Source: Taibaiella sp. | Lineage (GTDB): Bacteria > Bacteroidota > Bacteroidia > Chitinophagales > Chitinophagaceae | Reading direction: 5' to 3' | NCBI GenBank assembly: GCA_021740995.1 | Contig: JAIOYR010000036.1 | Span: 1-37,027, forward strand | DNA length: 37,027 nucleotides | Shown here: positions 1 to 7,716 of the stretch, piece by piece | How positions within the stretch are numbered: the stretch's first letter is position 1 | Layout of the letters: each line of letters begins with the position of its first letter | Translations under genes and position numbers: made by a program | Notes under the pieces: generated by a model | Told to the model about the DNA's origin: nothing | The model's input: only the letters and a program-made list of their open reading frames with translations | The model's database searches: none

Positions 1-616
1 GACCACCGTCACCACTATACCCCCCGAATGGCCCCGTACCTGCAATGGTAGTAATTATACCAGTGGAAGATATCTTCCTAATGTAGCAGTTATATTCTGA
101 CATAATCATATTGCCAATAGCATCAAAGCAAATGGCAGATATCGACCCAAAGCTAGCGGCTGTTGCAGGGCCACCATCACCGGAATGACTGTCGCTACCA
201 TTACCCGCAAAAGTTGTAATTATACCACTAGTGCTAATTTTTCTTATCCTAGAGTTTCCATGATCTGCTACATATAAATTTCCAGCAGCATCAAATGTAA
301 GACTAATTGGATAGTTGAAATTTGCTGCTGAAGCCGGGCCACCGTCACCCCCATATCCACTTGCTCCAGTGCCTGCGAACGTACTGATAATTCCTGTTGC
401 ACTTATTTTTCTTATAACATTATTATAGGTATCTGCGATATATACATTACCAACTGCATCGGAAACAGCTTGATAAGGTGCTTGCATATTAGCAACGGTT
501 GCGAGTCCTCCATCGCCGTTATAGCCTGGTATACTGTTACCTGCTATGGTTGTAATGATTTGAGCTATTGTGAAATACGGGCTTAATAAGATAAAAAAAA
601 ATAAGAGCTTTTTCAT
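1..616 (-). CDS. NHL-repeat secreted protein, N-terminal part (cut by window edge)
   Basis: The frame reads from an ATG at 616 and stays open to base 2, giving about 205 residues of an unfinished protein. It begins with MKKLLFFFI and an export signal ending near TIAQ (residue 19). The rest is a run of similar units of about 55 residues, each holding GDGG, then a stretch like NVYIADTYNNVIRKI, then a glycine-rich TFAGTG turn. This is the pattern of NHL beta-propeller repeats, which build a ring-shaped binding surface on secreted or cell-surface proteins. The ligand cannot be told from the sequence. In this phylum such proteins often end in a T9SS sorting domain, but that end lies outside the window. 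Repeat identity is clear; function is not. Confidence 0.85.
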   Translation of the reverse strand, partial: MKKLLFFFILLSPYFTIAQIITTIAGNSIPGYNGDGGLATVANMQAPYQAVSDAVGNVYIADTYNNVIRKISATGIISTFAGTGASGYGGDGGPASAANFNYPISLTFDAAGNLYVADHGNSRIRKISTSGIITTFAGNGSDSHSGDGGPATAASFGSISAICFDAIGNMIMSEYNCYIRKISSTGIITTIAGTGPFGGYSGDGG

Positions 617-938
617 GTTTATTACTATAAATGGTGAATATTAACTATCAAGCATTTGTTGTAGAAGTATTTACTATTAAACTTCGCTTTCTTTTGTAAT
701 AATTGTAAAAATAAAATTTATTATTGAAGAAAAAAATATCAGTGTTCACCTCTTGCCGGCAATGGCATTGAATTTCTTGAGGATGCAACGGTAGAACGTT
801 TGCAGGTTGTTTCTTTGCATTCAAATTTTATATTGCTGTCAAGTAGTCGGAATATTTATTCCGCTTGTCGATAATTTAGTATCTGTAATTAAATTTTTCG
901 TGTATGCTCGTAGCCATTATAAACAAAGAATCTCCTGA
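617..938. other. Intergenic region between NHL gene and toxin-antitoxin operon
   Basis: AT-rich stretch without a convincing gene. It must hold the promoter of the leftward NHL gene. Two small items stand out: a 6-bp hairpin CGGAAT-ATTT-ATTCCG at 848-863, and a basic 24-codon micro-ORF on the minus strand (746-820). Neither is assigned a function. Confidence 0.4.
746..820 (-). other. Possible 24-codon basic micro-ORF or gene remnant
   Basis: An ATG at 820 opens 24 codons ending in TGA at 746-748. The peptide is basic and contains FYRCILKKFNAIAGKR. It could be a translated small peptide, the last trace of a decayed gene, or chance. No clear promoter or ribosome binding site was seen. Listed only because the surrounding 376 bp are otherwise empty. 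Confidence 0.15.
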
Positions 939-968
939 TTTGCAAAACAATATCATTTCATACCTTTG
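939..968 (+). promoter_or_regulatory. Bacteroidota-type promoter of the toxin-antitoxin operon
   Basis: TTTG at 939-942 and TACCTTTG at 961-968 are separated by 18 nt, a full match to the phylum's -33/-7 consensus. The predicted start of transcription is about 973, leaving a leader of about 20 nt before the antitoxin ATG at 993. Confidence 0.75.
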
Positions 969-992
969 TACTAAAGAAAATATACTGCTTTT

Positions 993-1208
993 ATGAAAGA
1001 CATCACGTTGTCTGTGCCTGATAAGGACTATTCATTTTTTATGAAACTGATAAAGCAGTTGGATTTTGTGCAAATAAGGGAATCGCAAAAAAAGGCGACA
1101 AAGGAACAGTTTTTAACGGAGCTTAAGGAGGCTGTAGATGAAGTGAACCTAGCAAAGCAGGGTAAGATTAAACTTAAAACAGCAGAGCAGCTATTAAGTG
1201 AGTTATAG
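993..1208 (+). CDS. Putative antitoxin of a RelE/ParE-type module
   Basis: A 71-residue acidic/basic mixed helical protein that starts MKDITLSVPDKDYSFF and ends EQLLSEL. Its identity comes mainly from position: it lies directly upstream of a RelE/ParE-like toxin, its last 11 bases overlap the toxin's GTG start, and one promoter at 939-968 serves both. In type II systems the antitoxin binds and blocks the toxin and usually represses the shared promoter. The N-terminal segment (residues 1-30) would be the DNA-binding or dimer part, and the helical C-terminus (35-71) the toxin-binding part; both are inferences. No named antitoxin fold such as HTH or RHH is obvious. Confidence 0.75.
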   Translation: MKDITLSVPDKDYSFFMKLIKQLDFVQIRESQKKATKEQFLTELKEAVDEVNLAKQGKIKLKTAEQLLSEL

Positions 1209-1524
1209 AATTGAAATATCCGGCAGGTTTGACAAAGAGATTAAAAGACTCCTCAAAAAATTCCCTTCTCTCAGGGCAGAATTTGCTGCTCTGGTTAGTA
1301 CATTAAGGGAAGATCCACTTCTTGGTACACCTATTGGTAATGACTGTTACAAAATTCGCCTTGCTATAGCATCGAAAGGGCGGGGAAAATCGGGAGGTGC
1401 ACGCATAATCACTTACGTATATGTAGCCGGTGCAAAGGTGTATCTGCTTTCTATTTATGATAAATCTGAACAAAGCGACATAAGCGACAAAGATCTGCTG
1501 CTGTTGCTCAATGGTATAAGATAA
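1198..1524 (+). CDS. RelE/ParE family toxin
   Basis: 108 residues, starting at a GTG that overlaps the antitoxin stop. The sequence follows the small basic RelE/ParE layout: an N-terminal strand, a helical hairpin rich in Lys/Arg (FDKEIKRLLKKFPSL, about 11-25), then the core KIRLAIASKGRGKSGGARI (about 52-70), a beta strand ITYVYV and the late strand VYLLSIYDKSEQSDIS. The KGRGKSGGAR-containing form is common in Bacteroidota members annotated as RelE-like toxins. RelE members cleave mRNA in the ribosome, whereas ParE members poison gyrase; the sequence does not settle which. The gene looks intact and in frame with its partner. Confidence 0.8.
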   Translation: MSYRIEISGRFDKEIKRLLKKFPSLRAEFAALVSTLREDPLLGTPIGNDCYKIRLAIASKGRGKSGGARIITYVYVAGAKVYLLSIYDKSEQSDISDKDLLLLLNGIR

Positions 1525-1572
1525 TGCACTATTATATGCATCATACAGTAATGCGCTTACCGCACAAATAAT

Positions 1573-1580
1573 TACCTTTG
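1573..1580 (+). promoter_or_regulatory. Probable -7 element of the pruA promoter
   Basis: TACCTTTG matches the TAnnTTTG consensus exactly and lies 40 nt before the pruA ATG. A clear TTTG is missing at the expected upstream distance, so this promoter is weaker evidence than the one at 939-968. Confidence 0.5.
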
Positions 1581-1620
1581 CACTCCACGATCATAACAAT
1601 AACTACTAAAGATATTTATA

Positions 1621-3255
1621 ATGAACAACGCATATTTCGATTTTGCAGCACCTAAGAATGAAACCGTACTAGGCTATGCTCCCGGCAGCGCTGAGCGCAA
1701 GGCACTACAGAAAACTCTTGCCGAGATGAAGAGCCAAATGCGCGACATACCTATGTATATAGACGGAGAGGAGGTAAGGAGCGACAACAAAAAAGAAATT
1801 CGTCCGCCACACGAAACCAAGCACCTGCTGGGGCATTTTCATGCGTCAGACGAGCAGCATGTACATGATGCAATAGATGCAGCACTGGCTGCAAGAGATA
1901 GCTGGGCTGCCATGGCGTGGGAGCATAGGGCAGCCATATTTATGAAGGCGGCAGAGCTGCTGGCTACCAAGTATCGCTTCCGTATGAATGCGGCGACTAT
2001 GCTGGGGCAAAGCAAGAACGCCTATCAGGCTGAGATAGATAGTGCGTGTGAGCTGATAGACTTTCTGCGATTTAATGTGTACTTCCTGACCCAAATATAT
2101 AAGCAGCAGCCTATATCGCCGGTGGGTATGAACAATAGTATGGAGTATCGCCCACTGGAGGGTTTTGTACTTGCTGTAACCCCTTTCAACTTTACGGCTA
2201 TAGGCGGCAACCTGCCCACCAGTGCTGCAATGTGTGGCAATGTGGTGGTGTGGAAACCTGCCAACACACAGATATACTCTGCCAGCGTATTTATGGAGAT
2301 ATTGATAGAAGCAGGGTTGCCGGGTGGTGTTATCAATCTGATATACCCTAGCGGTCCGGTGGTGGGCGAGATATGTTTTCGTCATCCGGCTTTTGCAGGA
2401 GTGCATTTCACCGGCTCTACTGGTGTATTCCAAAATATGTGGAAGAGCATAGGCGACAATATAGCCCGCTACAAGTCTTACCCCCGCATAGTGGGCGAGA
2501 CTGGTGGTAAGGACTTTGTGTTTGTGCATCCTACGGCTAATGTGGATGCGGCAGTAACAGGGCTGTTGCGTGGCTCGTTTGAGTATCAGGGGCAGAAATG
2601 CTCGGCTGCATCGCGTGCCTACCTGCCTGCTAATCTGGCTGAAGAAATAAAGAAAAAACTGGTGGCAGAAGTAGCTACCCTGAAGATGGGACCTGTAGAT
2701 AATTTTGAAAACTTTGTAAATGCGGTGATAGATGAAAAAGCATTTAACAGCATAACGAAGTATATAGACATTGTAAAGAGCAGCAATGGTGATGCCCGTA
2801 TTCTGTGCGGTGGTGGCTATGATAAAAAGAAGGGCTGGTTTATAGAGCCTACAGTAATAGAGACTACAGACCCGAGTTATGTAACTATGTGCGAAGAGAT
2901 CTTTGGGCCGGTGCTAACTATCTATACTTACGAGGCTGACCAGTGGATGCAGGCGCTGGATGTGCTCGACAACACATCGCCCTATGCACTGACTGGTGCT
3001 ATTTTTGCACAAGACAGATATGCAATAGAATACATGACCAAGGCACTGGTAAACAGTGCGGGCAACTTCTACATAAATGATAAGCCTACGGGGGCAGTGG
3101 TGGGTCAGCAGCCATTTGGTGGTGCGAGAGCATCTGGTACCAACGATAAGGCTGGCTCTATACTAAACCTATATCGTTGGCTCAGTGCCAGAACCATAAA
3201 GGAAACACATGTCCCGGTAGAAAACTACAGGTATCCGTTTCATCAGGCAGATTAA
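1621..3255 (+). CDS. pruA: L-glutamate gamma-semialdehyde (1-pyrroline-5-carboxylate) dehydrogenase
   Basis: 544 residues, the usual length of the stand-alone PruA form found in Bacteroidota and in mitochondria. It oxidises glutamate semialdehyde to glutamate with NAD+, the second step of proline breakdown, in the cytoplasm. Aldehyde dehydrogenase landmarks are present: VTPFNFTAIGG (186-196) and WKPA at the cofactor pocket, FTGSTGVF (263-270), the general base Glu293 in GETGGKDF, the catalytic Cys327 in YQGQKCSAASRAY, EEIFGPVLTIY, and the C-terminal FGGARASGTNDKAG. The gene stands alone; no proline dehydrogenase (putA/prodh) lies next to it. It has its own promoter element at 1573-1580. Function is secure. 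Confidence 0.95.
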   Translation: MNNAYFDFAAPKNETVLGYAPGSAERKALQKTLAEMKSQMRDIPMYIDGEEVRSDNKKEIRPPHETKHLLGHFHASDEQHVHDAIDAALAARDSWAAMAWEHRAAIFMKAAELLATKYRFRMNAATMLGQSKNAYQAEIDSACELIDFLRFNVYFLTQIYKQQPISPVGMNNSMEYRPLEGFVLAVTPFNFTAIGGNLPTSAAMCGNVVVWKPANTQIYSASVFMEILIEAGLPGGVINLIYPSGPVVGEICFRHPAFAGVHFTGSTGVFQNMWKSIGDNIARYKSYPRIVGETGGKDFVFVHPTANVDAAVTGLLRGSFEYQGQKCSAASRAYLPANLAEEIKKKLVAEVATLKMGPVDNFENFVNAVIDEKAFNSITKYIDIVKSSNGDARILCGGGYDKKKGWFIEPTVIETTDPSYVTMCEEIFGPVLTIYTYEADQWMQALDVLDNTSPYALTGAIFAQDRYAIEYMTKALVNSAGNFYINDKPTGAVVGQQPFGGARASGTNDKAGSILNLYRWLSARTIKETHVPVENYRYPFHQAD

Positions 3256-3568
3256 CTTGAGGTTAAAGGGGTAAGAGGTTTAAGGGGTAATAAGGTAATT
3301 GGTTAAAGCGCAACTTGTTGTTGTGTTTGAGGCTTTTGTGCTTTGAAGTGTTTGCAATTTGTAGAATGATTTCCTGCTTTTTATAATGTACAGCTATCGA
3401 TATTACTGTATTCCAATTTAGCATAAAAACATAAACAGAGCATGTCACGGTTCGGCGCGGATCACCCTGACAATACTACTATTTGGTGTGTGCAACGATA
3501 AAATTGATTGCCGCATATTATCAGTTACATTTCTCTGCTTAGCCTATCTGTTTTTGGTGGTCTTATCA
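3256..3568. other. Convergent intergenic region, no gene seen
   Basis: 313 bp between the ends of pruA (plus) and the metallo-hydrolase gene (minus). It starts with a purine/T run in which GGTAAGAGG- and GGTTTAAGGGGTAA-like words recur (3258-3310). A minus-strand open frame here has an unconvincing composition and I reject it. No hairpin followed by a T-run was found. Confidence 0.4.
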
Positions 3569-4387
3569 TTAAAACAGTGAAGACTGTACATACCTGATAG
3601 GTGCTGTGGGATTGGGTGTTGGTGTGCCGAGTCGGTATACCGGCGTTTCTATATGGCGGGGTGCTACGGTTATGATTGTTTTGCCTGCATGTGCCGAGAA
3701 GAGCTGCTGTACTATCTCGGGTTTGTTGTTGTCTTTAGACAGGTGCGATAAAAACACATGGCTCATAAACGGGGGCTTATGTGTGATGAACAGTTGCAAG
3801 GCCTGGTCATTTGACAGGTGCCCTTTGTCACTACGAATACGCTGCTTGAGGTGTGGGGCATACCTGCCGTTTTCCAGCATTGTTTCATCATAGTTTGCCT
3901 CAAGAAATATGGCATGGCAGCGGGTGAAATATTGGCTTACATGCTCACATGGGGCACCTATGTCGGTGAATACTCCTGTACATACACCCCCGGTGTCTAT
4001 AACAAAAGAATGAGGGTCGGCGGCATCGTGCAGTTTGGGGAATGCTGTGATCTTAATTCGCCCAATAGTTACAGGCTCATGTGCCGCAAAGTGCCTGATA
4101 AGATGTGCTGGTGGCTTGGAGCGGCTACCCTTCAGAGTAGGAGGGGTTATGTATACCGGCAGCTCATACCTGCCAGCAAGCACCTCTGCCCCATATATAT
4201 GGTCTGTATGCTCGTGCGAGATGAATATGGCTTTTACCATGTCCATCTTCAGTCCCATGCGCCGCATGCGCTTCTCGGTTTCGCGGCAAGATATGCCTGC
4301 GTCTATTAGTACCGCTTCGTTTTCATTGCCTATATAATAGCAGTTGCCATTGCTGCCTGAGTTGATGGATGCTATGAAAACGGACAT
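3569..4387 (-). CDS. MBL-fold metallo-hydrolase, YycJ/WalJ-like
   Basis: 272 residues with the metallo-beta-lactamase layout: an N-terminal ASINSGSNGNCYYIG (6-20), then VLIDAG (26-31), the metal site HEHTDH (58-63), later metal ligands in PKLHDAADPHSFVID, TDIG, the FLEANYD box and the C-terminal HVFLSHLSKDNN. The SGSNGN opening plus LSHLSKDNN is typical of the YycJ group, predicted 5' to 3' DNA exonucleases or phosphodiesterases that bind two metal ions. The true substrate here is not known. The ATG at 4387 lies only 4 nt after a TATCTTTG box, so the mRNA is probably leaderless. The gene is convergent with pruA. Confidence 0.88.
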   Translation of the reverse strand: MSVFIASINSGSNGNCYYIGNENEAVLIDAGISCRETEKRMRRMGLKMDMVKAIFISHEHTDHIYGAEVLAGRYELPVYITPPTLKGSRSKPPAHLIRHFAAHEPVTIGRIKITAFPKLHDAADPHSFVIDTGGVCTGVFTDIGAPCEHVSQYFTRCHAIFLEANYDETMLENGRYAPHLKQRIRSDKGHLSNDQALQLFITHKPPFMSHVFLSHLSKDNNKPEIVQQLFSAHAGKTIITVAPRHIETPVYRLGTPTPNPTAPIRYVQSSLF

Positions 4388-4391
4388 GTAG

Positions 4392-4399
4392 CAAAGATA
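4392..4399 (-). promoter_or_regulatory. -7 element abutting the start codon (leaderless promoter)
   Basis: On the minus strand TATCTTTG is followed by CTAC and then the ATG of the metallo-hydrolase. With transcription normally starting about 4-6 nt after the box, the ATG would be at or next to +1. Confidence 0.6.
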
Positions 4400-4453
4400 G
4401 GGGGTGTAAGGAATAAAAGCAGTTGGATAATTGAATATGTAATGGTTTAATGG

Positions 4454-4654
4454 CTAGTTAGTTGATGGTAATTCGCTAATCTCTTCGGTACTCATTTCTT
4501 CAAGGTAAAGCTCCATAACCTCTTTGAGATTCATTTGTAGCTGATTCAGACGTTGCGCTTGTGTATGTGCTCCCGGCAATGTCGTTGCATAGGCAATGGA
4601 AGTTTCCGTTTCTTTATCTTGTTCTATCTGATCGGAAAACTGATAATGCTTCAT
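4454..4654 (-). CDS. Orphan HicB-like small protein
   Basis: 66 residues. The middle, IAYATTLPGAHTQAQRLNQ (20-38), followed by LKEVMELYLEEM, matches the partial RNase-H-like HicB core: a strand ending in LPG, a T/Q turn, and a helix ending in ELYLEE. HicB proteins normally neutralise the mRNA interferase HicA. No HicA-sized frame is found on either side (66 bp before the metallo-hydrolase, 137 bp before fhs), so this copy is alone. It may be a solitary antitoxin, a remnant, or a protein with another role. The short tail STEEISELPSTN carries no DNA-binding domain. The fold assignment is moderate. Confidence 0.55.
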   Translation of the reverse strand: MKHYQFSDQIEQDKETETSIAYATTLPGAHTQAQRLNQLQMNLKEVMELYLEEMSTEEISELPSTN

Positions 4655-4677
4655 AAATTAATTTACGAATAATTTGC

Positions 4678-4685
4678 CAAACGTA
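4678..4685 (-). promoter_or_regulatory. -7 element for the HicB-like gene
   Basis: TACGTTTG on the minus strand matches TAnnTTTG and leaves a leader of about 19 nt to the ATG at 4654. No clear TTG lies at the expected upstream distance. Confidence 0.45.
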
Positions 4686-4724
4686 TTGAGGCATAAAATC
4701 TATTTATCACTTCATAAAATGACC

Positions 4725-4756
4725 TTTTGTGCATTTTTAGCTGAAATTATATATCT
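4725..4756 (+). promoter_or_regulatory. Candidate fhs promoter
   Basis: TTTTG at 4725-4729 is followed after 19 nt by TATATCTT at 4749-4756, an imperfect -7 box. The spacing is right, but the box departs from TAnnTTTG at the end, so confidence is modest. Confidence 0.35.
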
Positions 4757-4791
4757 TACCATCTAAAACAAAATCTAAAATTTACCAAGCT

Positions 4792-6483
4792 ATGGCAGAT
4801 ACTACATCCAAACCATTTCCATCAGACATTGAAATTTCGAGGTCTACAAAACTGAAACACATCAGCACTATCGCTGAGAATGTAGGTATTAATGCAGATG
4901 ACATAATACCTTATGGTAAGTACAAGGCTAAGGTGCCGCTTACGTACATCAATGAAGACAAGATAAAGAACAGCAATCTGATACTCATTACTGCTATCAC
5001 ACCAAACAAGGCAGGCGTGGGTAAGACGGTAACCAGTGTAGCACTGTCGCTGGGTCTCAATCATATAGGCAAGAAGGCTGCTGTGGCGCTGCGCGAGCCT
5101 AGCCTGGGGCCCTGCTTCGGTATGAAGGGTGGTGCAGCCGGTGGTGGCTACTCACAGGTATTGCCTATGGAGGACATTAACCTGCACTTTACAGGCGATT
5201 TTCATGCGATAACCTGTGCCAACAATATGATAGCTGCCCTGCTGGACAACTACCAATACCAAAACCGCAATACTGATAAAGCCCTGGAGCGTGTGGTATG
5301 GCGTCGTGTACTGGATGTGAATGACCGATCACTACGCAATATGGTAAGCGGACTAGGCGGCAGTGCCAATGGTATCCCTACCGAGATGGGATTTGATATC
5401 ACGCCTGCATCAGAGATTATGGCGCTCTTTTGCCTGTCTACAAGTGTAGACGATCTGCAGGCGCGGATAGAGCGTATAGTGCTTGGTTACAGAACAGATA
5501 AGACCCCATTTACAGTAAAAGACTTGGGTATTGCAGAGTCTATAACTGTATTGCTGCGTGATGCTATACTGCCCAATCTGGTGCAGACTACTGAGAACAC
5601 TACTGCATTTGTGCATGGTGGTCCGTTTGCTAACATAGCTCATGGTTGCAACTCAATACTGGCTACCAAGATGGCACTAAGCTGCACCGATTATGTGGTT
5701 ACAGAATCTGGTTTTGGCAGTGATCTGGGTGCGGAGAAGTTTTTGGATATAAAATGCCGCATGTCTGGTCTGCGGCCAAAAGCAACAGTGATAGTGGCTA
5801 CTACTGCTGCGCTGAAACTGCATGGTGGTGTAATAGCTGCCGATATAACCAAGCCAAACATGGATGCACTGAAAGCAGGCGCACCTAACCTGCAAAGGCA
5901 TATACAGAACATGAAAGGCTTCGGGCAGAGTGTAGTCGTATCATTCAACAGATTTAAGCATGATACAGATGAGGAGGTAAACTTCCTTGCAGAATATTGT
6001 GCTGCAGAAGGGGTAGTATTTGCTATCAATAATGGTTTTGTGAAGGGTGGAGAAGGTGCAGCAGATCTGGCTCGTAAGGTGGTAGAGGCTATAGAAAGCA
6101 ACCCATCTAAAGACCTGATATTCACTTATGATCTTACGGATAGTATAAAGACTAAAATAGAAAAGATAGCTACCAAGATATACCGTGCAGGTAATGTAAC
6201 TTTCAGTGGTCCTGCGGTTGGAAAGCTTAAGTCTTTTGAGGCTAATGGATGGGGAAACCTGCCTATTTGTATAGCCAAGACGCAGTATTCGTTTTCAGAC
6301 GATGAGAAGAAGATATGTGCTCCTGAAGGGTTTACTATCAATGTGCGTGATCTGGTAATCAATGCAGGAGCAGGTTTTATAGTAGCTGTAGCCGGAGAAA
6401 TAATGCGTATGCCGGGTTTGCCTAAAGACCCTCAGGCAATGCATATAAAACTGGTAAATGGTGAGATAGAAGGGTTGAGTTAA
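4792..6483 (+). CDS. fhs: Formate--tetrahydrofolate ligase
   Basis: 563 residues, the normal size. It joins formate to tetrahydrofolate using ATP, giving 10-formyl-THF for purine and formyl-Met synthesis, in the cytoplasm. Diagnostic stretches are the nucleotide-binding loop [10 protein letters not shown] (70-79), [19 protein letters not shown] (101-119) with [20 protein letters not shown] directly after it, [11 protein letters not shown], and the later [16 protein letters not shown] and [13 protein letters not shown]. The family motif is intact and no catalytic region is missing. It sits alone between divergent and convergent genes; folE, another folate gene, is next, but on the opposite strand. 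A 12-bp hairpin follows the stop. Confidence 0.96.
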   Translation: MADTTSKPFPSDIEISRSTKLKHISTIAENVGINADDIIPYGKYKAKVPLTYINEDKIKNSNLILITAITPNKAGVGKTVTSVALSLGLNHIGKKAAVALREPSLGPCFGMKGGAAGGGYSQVLPMEDINLHFTGDFHAITCANNMIAALLDNYQYQNRNTDKALERVVWRRVLDVNDRSLRNMVSGLGGSANGIPTEMGFDITPASEIMALFCLSTSVDDLQARIERIVLGYRTDKTPFTVKDLGIAESITVLLRDAILPNLVQTTENTTAFVHGGPFANIAHGCNSILATKMALSCTDYVVTESGFGSDLGAEKFLDIKCRMSGLRPKATVIVATTAALKLHGGVIAADITKPNMDALKAGAPNLQRHIQNMKGFGQSVVVSFNRFKHDTDEEVNFLAEYCAAEGVVFAINNGFVKGGEGAADLARKVVEAIESNPSKDLIFTYDLTDSIKTKIEKIATKIYRAGNVTFSGPAVGKLKSFEANGWGNLPICIAKTQYSFSDDEKKICAPEGFTINVRDLVINAGAGFIVAVAGEIMRMPGLPKDPQAMHIKLVNGEIEGLS

Positions 6484-6529
6484 TGTAGAAATGTGCTAAT
6501 AAGCAGGTATAGTAATACAATGTGAAAAT

Positions 6530-6558
6530 GCAAAGGCTTCCATTTCGGAAGCCTTTGC
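6530..6558 (+). terminator. Hairpin after fhs, likely transcription terminator
   Basis: GCAAAGGCTTCC and GGAAGCCTTTGC pair perfectly over 12 bp around a 5-nt loop, 46 nt after the fhs stop. There is only a short T tract inside the arm and no long U-tail, so it may need a factor or mainly protect the 3' end. Confidence 0.6.
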
Positions 6559-6870
6559 TCACTCACCACATACTCAGCCCCTCACACTTTTTCACCACTC
6601 ATCCTTCTGCCACATACTCACTCGCACATTTCTCATTGACCACTCACCCGCACATCACTCACCACTCTCTCGCTCATCACTCTCTCGCACATCACTCGCC
6701 ACTCACTCTCACTTCACTCACCACTCACTCTCACTTCACTCACCACTCACTCTCACTTCACTAACCACTCACTCGCACTTCACTAACTCACTCGCACACT
6801 ACTCATCTCTCACTCGCGCACCACTAACCCTTACACCACTCATTTCTATTTGATTGCACGCGATACATTG
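6559..6870. repeat. G-poor CACTCACT-type tandem repeat block
   Basis: About 310 bp made almost only of C, T and A on the plus strand, built from variants of CACTCAC, CTCTCGCAC and CACTTCACT. The most regular part is four 22-bp units in tandem at 6699-6720, 6721-6742, 6743-6764 and 6765-6786. The first two are identical; the third ends in TAA instead of TCA, and the fourth also changes one T to G. The ends of the block are degenerate copies. An 80-codon frame across it (6522-6764) encodes only His/Thr/Ser/Leu words and is rejected as a gene. It separates the fhs terminator hairpin from the 3' end of folE. Confidence 0.8.
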
Positions 6871-6930
6871 TCTCCACTCATCTTTATTTCACCTATTCAC
6901 CTTTCGCTCATTTCCCTTTGTTTGCCCGAT

Positions 6931-7614
6931 CTATTTTAAGTTCAGATAATCAAGAAATTCCACTCTTGTTTTGTCTTGCGAAAACCTACCACCATAAAAC
7001 GATGTAATAGTAGCAGATGCAACATCTTTGATACCTCTGGAAGATACGCACATGTGTTTTGCATCAATGATTACTGCCACATCTTCGGTATCTAATATTT
7101 GTTGCAATTCTATGGCTATCTGGCCAGTAAGCCGCTCCTGTACCTGCGGTCTTTGCGAGTAATATTGTACTATGCGGTTTAGTTTGGATAGCCCTATTAC
7201 TTTGCCTGACGATATATATGCTATATGCGCCTTGCCATAGATGGGCACAAAATGATGTTCGCAATTGCTGAAGAGGGTAATGTCTTTTTCTACCAGCATT
7301 TGTTTGTACTTGTACTTGTTATCAAACAGTGCAATTTTTGGTTTGTTTCTTGGGTCAAGGCCAGAGAATACCTCTTCCACATACATCTTTGCTACTCTGA
7401 GCGGAGTGCCGGTGAGGCTCTCGTCAGTGAGGTCAAGACCAAGTGTTTCCATTATCTCGCGGAAATGGTATTCGATGCTTTTAATCTTCTCATCATTGCT
7501 TGCTTCAAAAGCATCGTGACGCAATGGGGTTTCCATGCCTGTAAACATGTGATCGTCACCTATCTCTTGTGTAGATAGTGTGCTTAATAGTGATATTTTC
7601 TGTGTTGTTTTCAA
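6931..7614 (-). CDS. folE: GTP cyclohydrolase I
   Basis: 227 residues. It opens the ring of GTP to make dihydroneopterin triphosphate, the first step of folate (and pterin/queuosine precursor) synthesis, as a cytoplasmic homodecamer. The zinc and active-site residues are in place: Cys118 and His121 in SNCEHHFVPIYGKAHIAYI and Cys189 in HMCVSSRGI; GLSKLNRIV (141-149) and RPQVQERLTGQI follow family form. The first 35 or so residues, including MFTGMETPLR, are an extra N-terminal arm. The promoter at 7671-7697 is flanked by two identical palindromes, suggesting specific control. fhs, upstream in the window, uses the same cofactor pool. Confidence 0.95.
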   Translation of the reverse strand: MKTTQKISLLSTLSTQEIGDDHMFTGMETPLRHDAFEASNDEKIKSIEYHFREIMETLGLDLTDESLTGTPLRVAKMYVEEVFSGLDPRNKPKIALFDNKYKYKQMLVEKDITLFSNCEHHFVPIYGKAHIAYISSGKVIGLSKLNRIVQYYSQRPQVQERLTGQIAIELQQILDTEDVAVIIDAKHMCVSSRGIKDVASATITSFYGGRFSQDKTRVEFLDYLNLK

Positions 7615-7632
7615 GATGATTTTTTGTCTTTA

Positions 7633-7642
7633 AAAACGTTTT
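7633..7642. promoter_or_regulatory. Palindrome AAAACGTTTT, folE leader copy
   Basis: A perfect 10-bp palindrome with a central CG, lying between the predicted folE start of transcription and its ATG. An identical copy lies at 7717-7726. CG-centred palindromes of this kind are typical LacI/GalR-family operator cores. The regulator is not identified. Confidence 0.45.
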
Positions 7643-7670
7643 ATGGACGGGTATCTAACCGAATCTTATA

Positions 7671-7697
7671 CAAAACTATGCATTTTTTGTTTAACAA
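7671..7697 (-). promoter_or_regulatory. folE promoter
   Basis: On the minus strand TTG (7697-7695, within CTTTTG) is followed after 16 nt by TAGTTTTG (7678-7671), a full TAnnTTTG match. The leader to the ATG at 7614 is about 50 nt. The spacing is slightly short. An inverted pair GTTTAAC (7689-7695) / GTTAAAC (7710-7716) overlaps the -33 side. Confidence 0.6.
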
Positions 7698-7716
7698 AAG
7701 AATTAAAATGTTAAAC

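Noticed and set aside
1846-2529. 227-codon minus-strand open frame inside pruA
   Set aside because: It is opposite a certain pruA gene, has a His/Tyr/Ser-rich unnatural composition and no family motif; it is a shadow frame.
3263-3448. 61-codon minus-strand frame in the pruA/metallo-hydrolase gap
   Set aside because: No signal, domain or promoter box; lies in a convergent intergenic region and looks like chance.
4035-4337. Plus-strand frames inside the metallo-hydrolase gene, including 3818-4309
   Set aside because: They are complementary to a gene with an intact HEHTDH motif; no independent support.
6522-6764. 80-codon plus-strand frame with His/Thr/Ser/Leu words
   Set aside because: It simply reads through the CACTCACT tandem block; composition reflects the repeat, not a protein.
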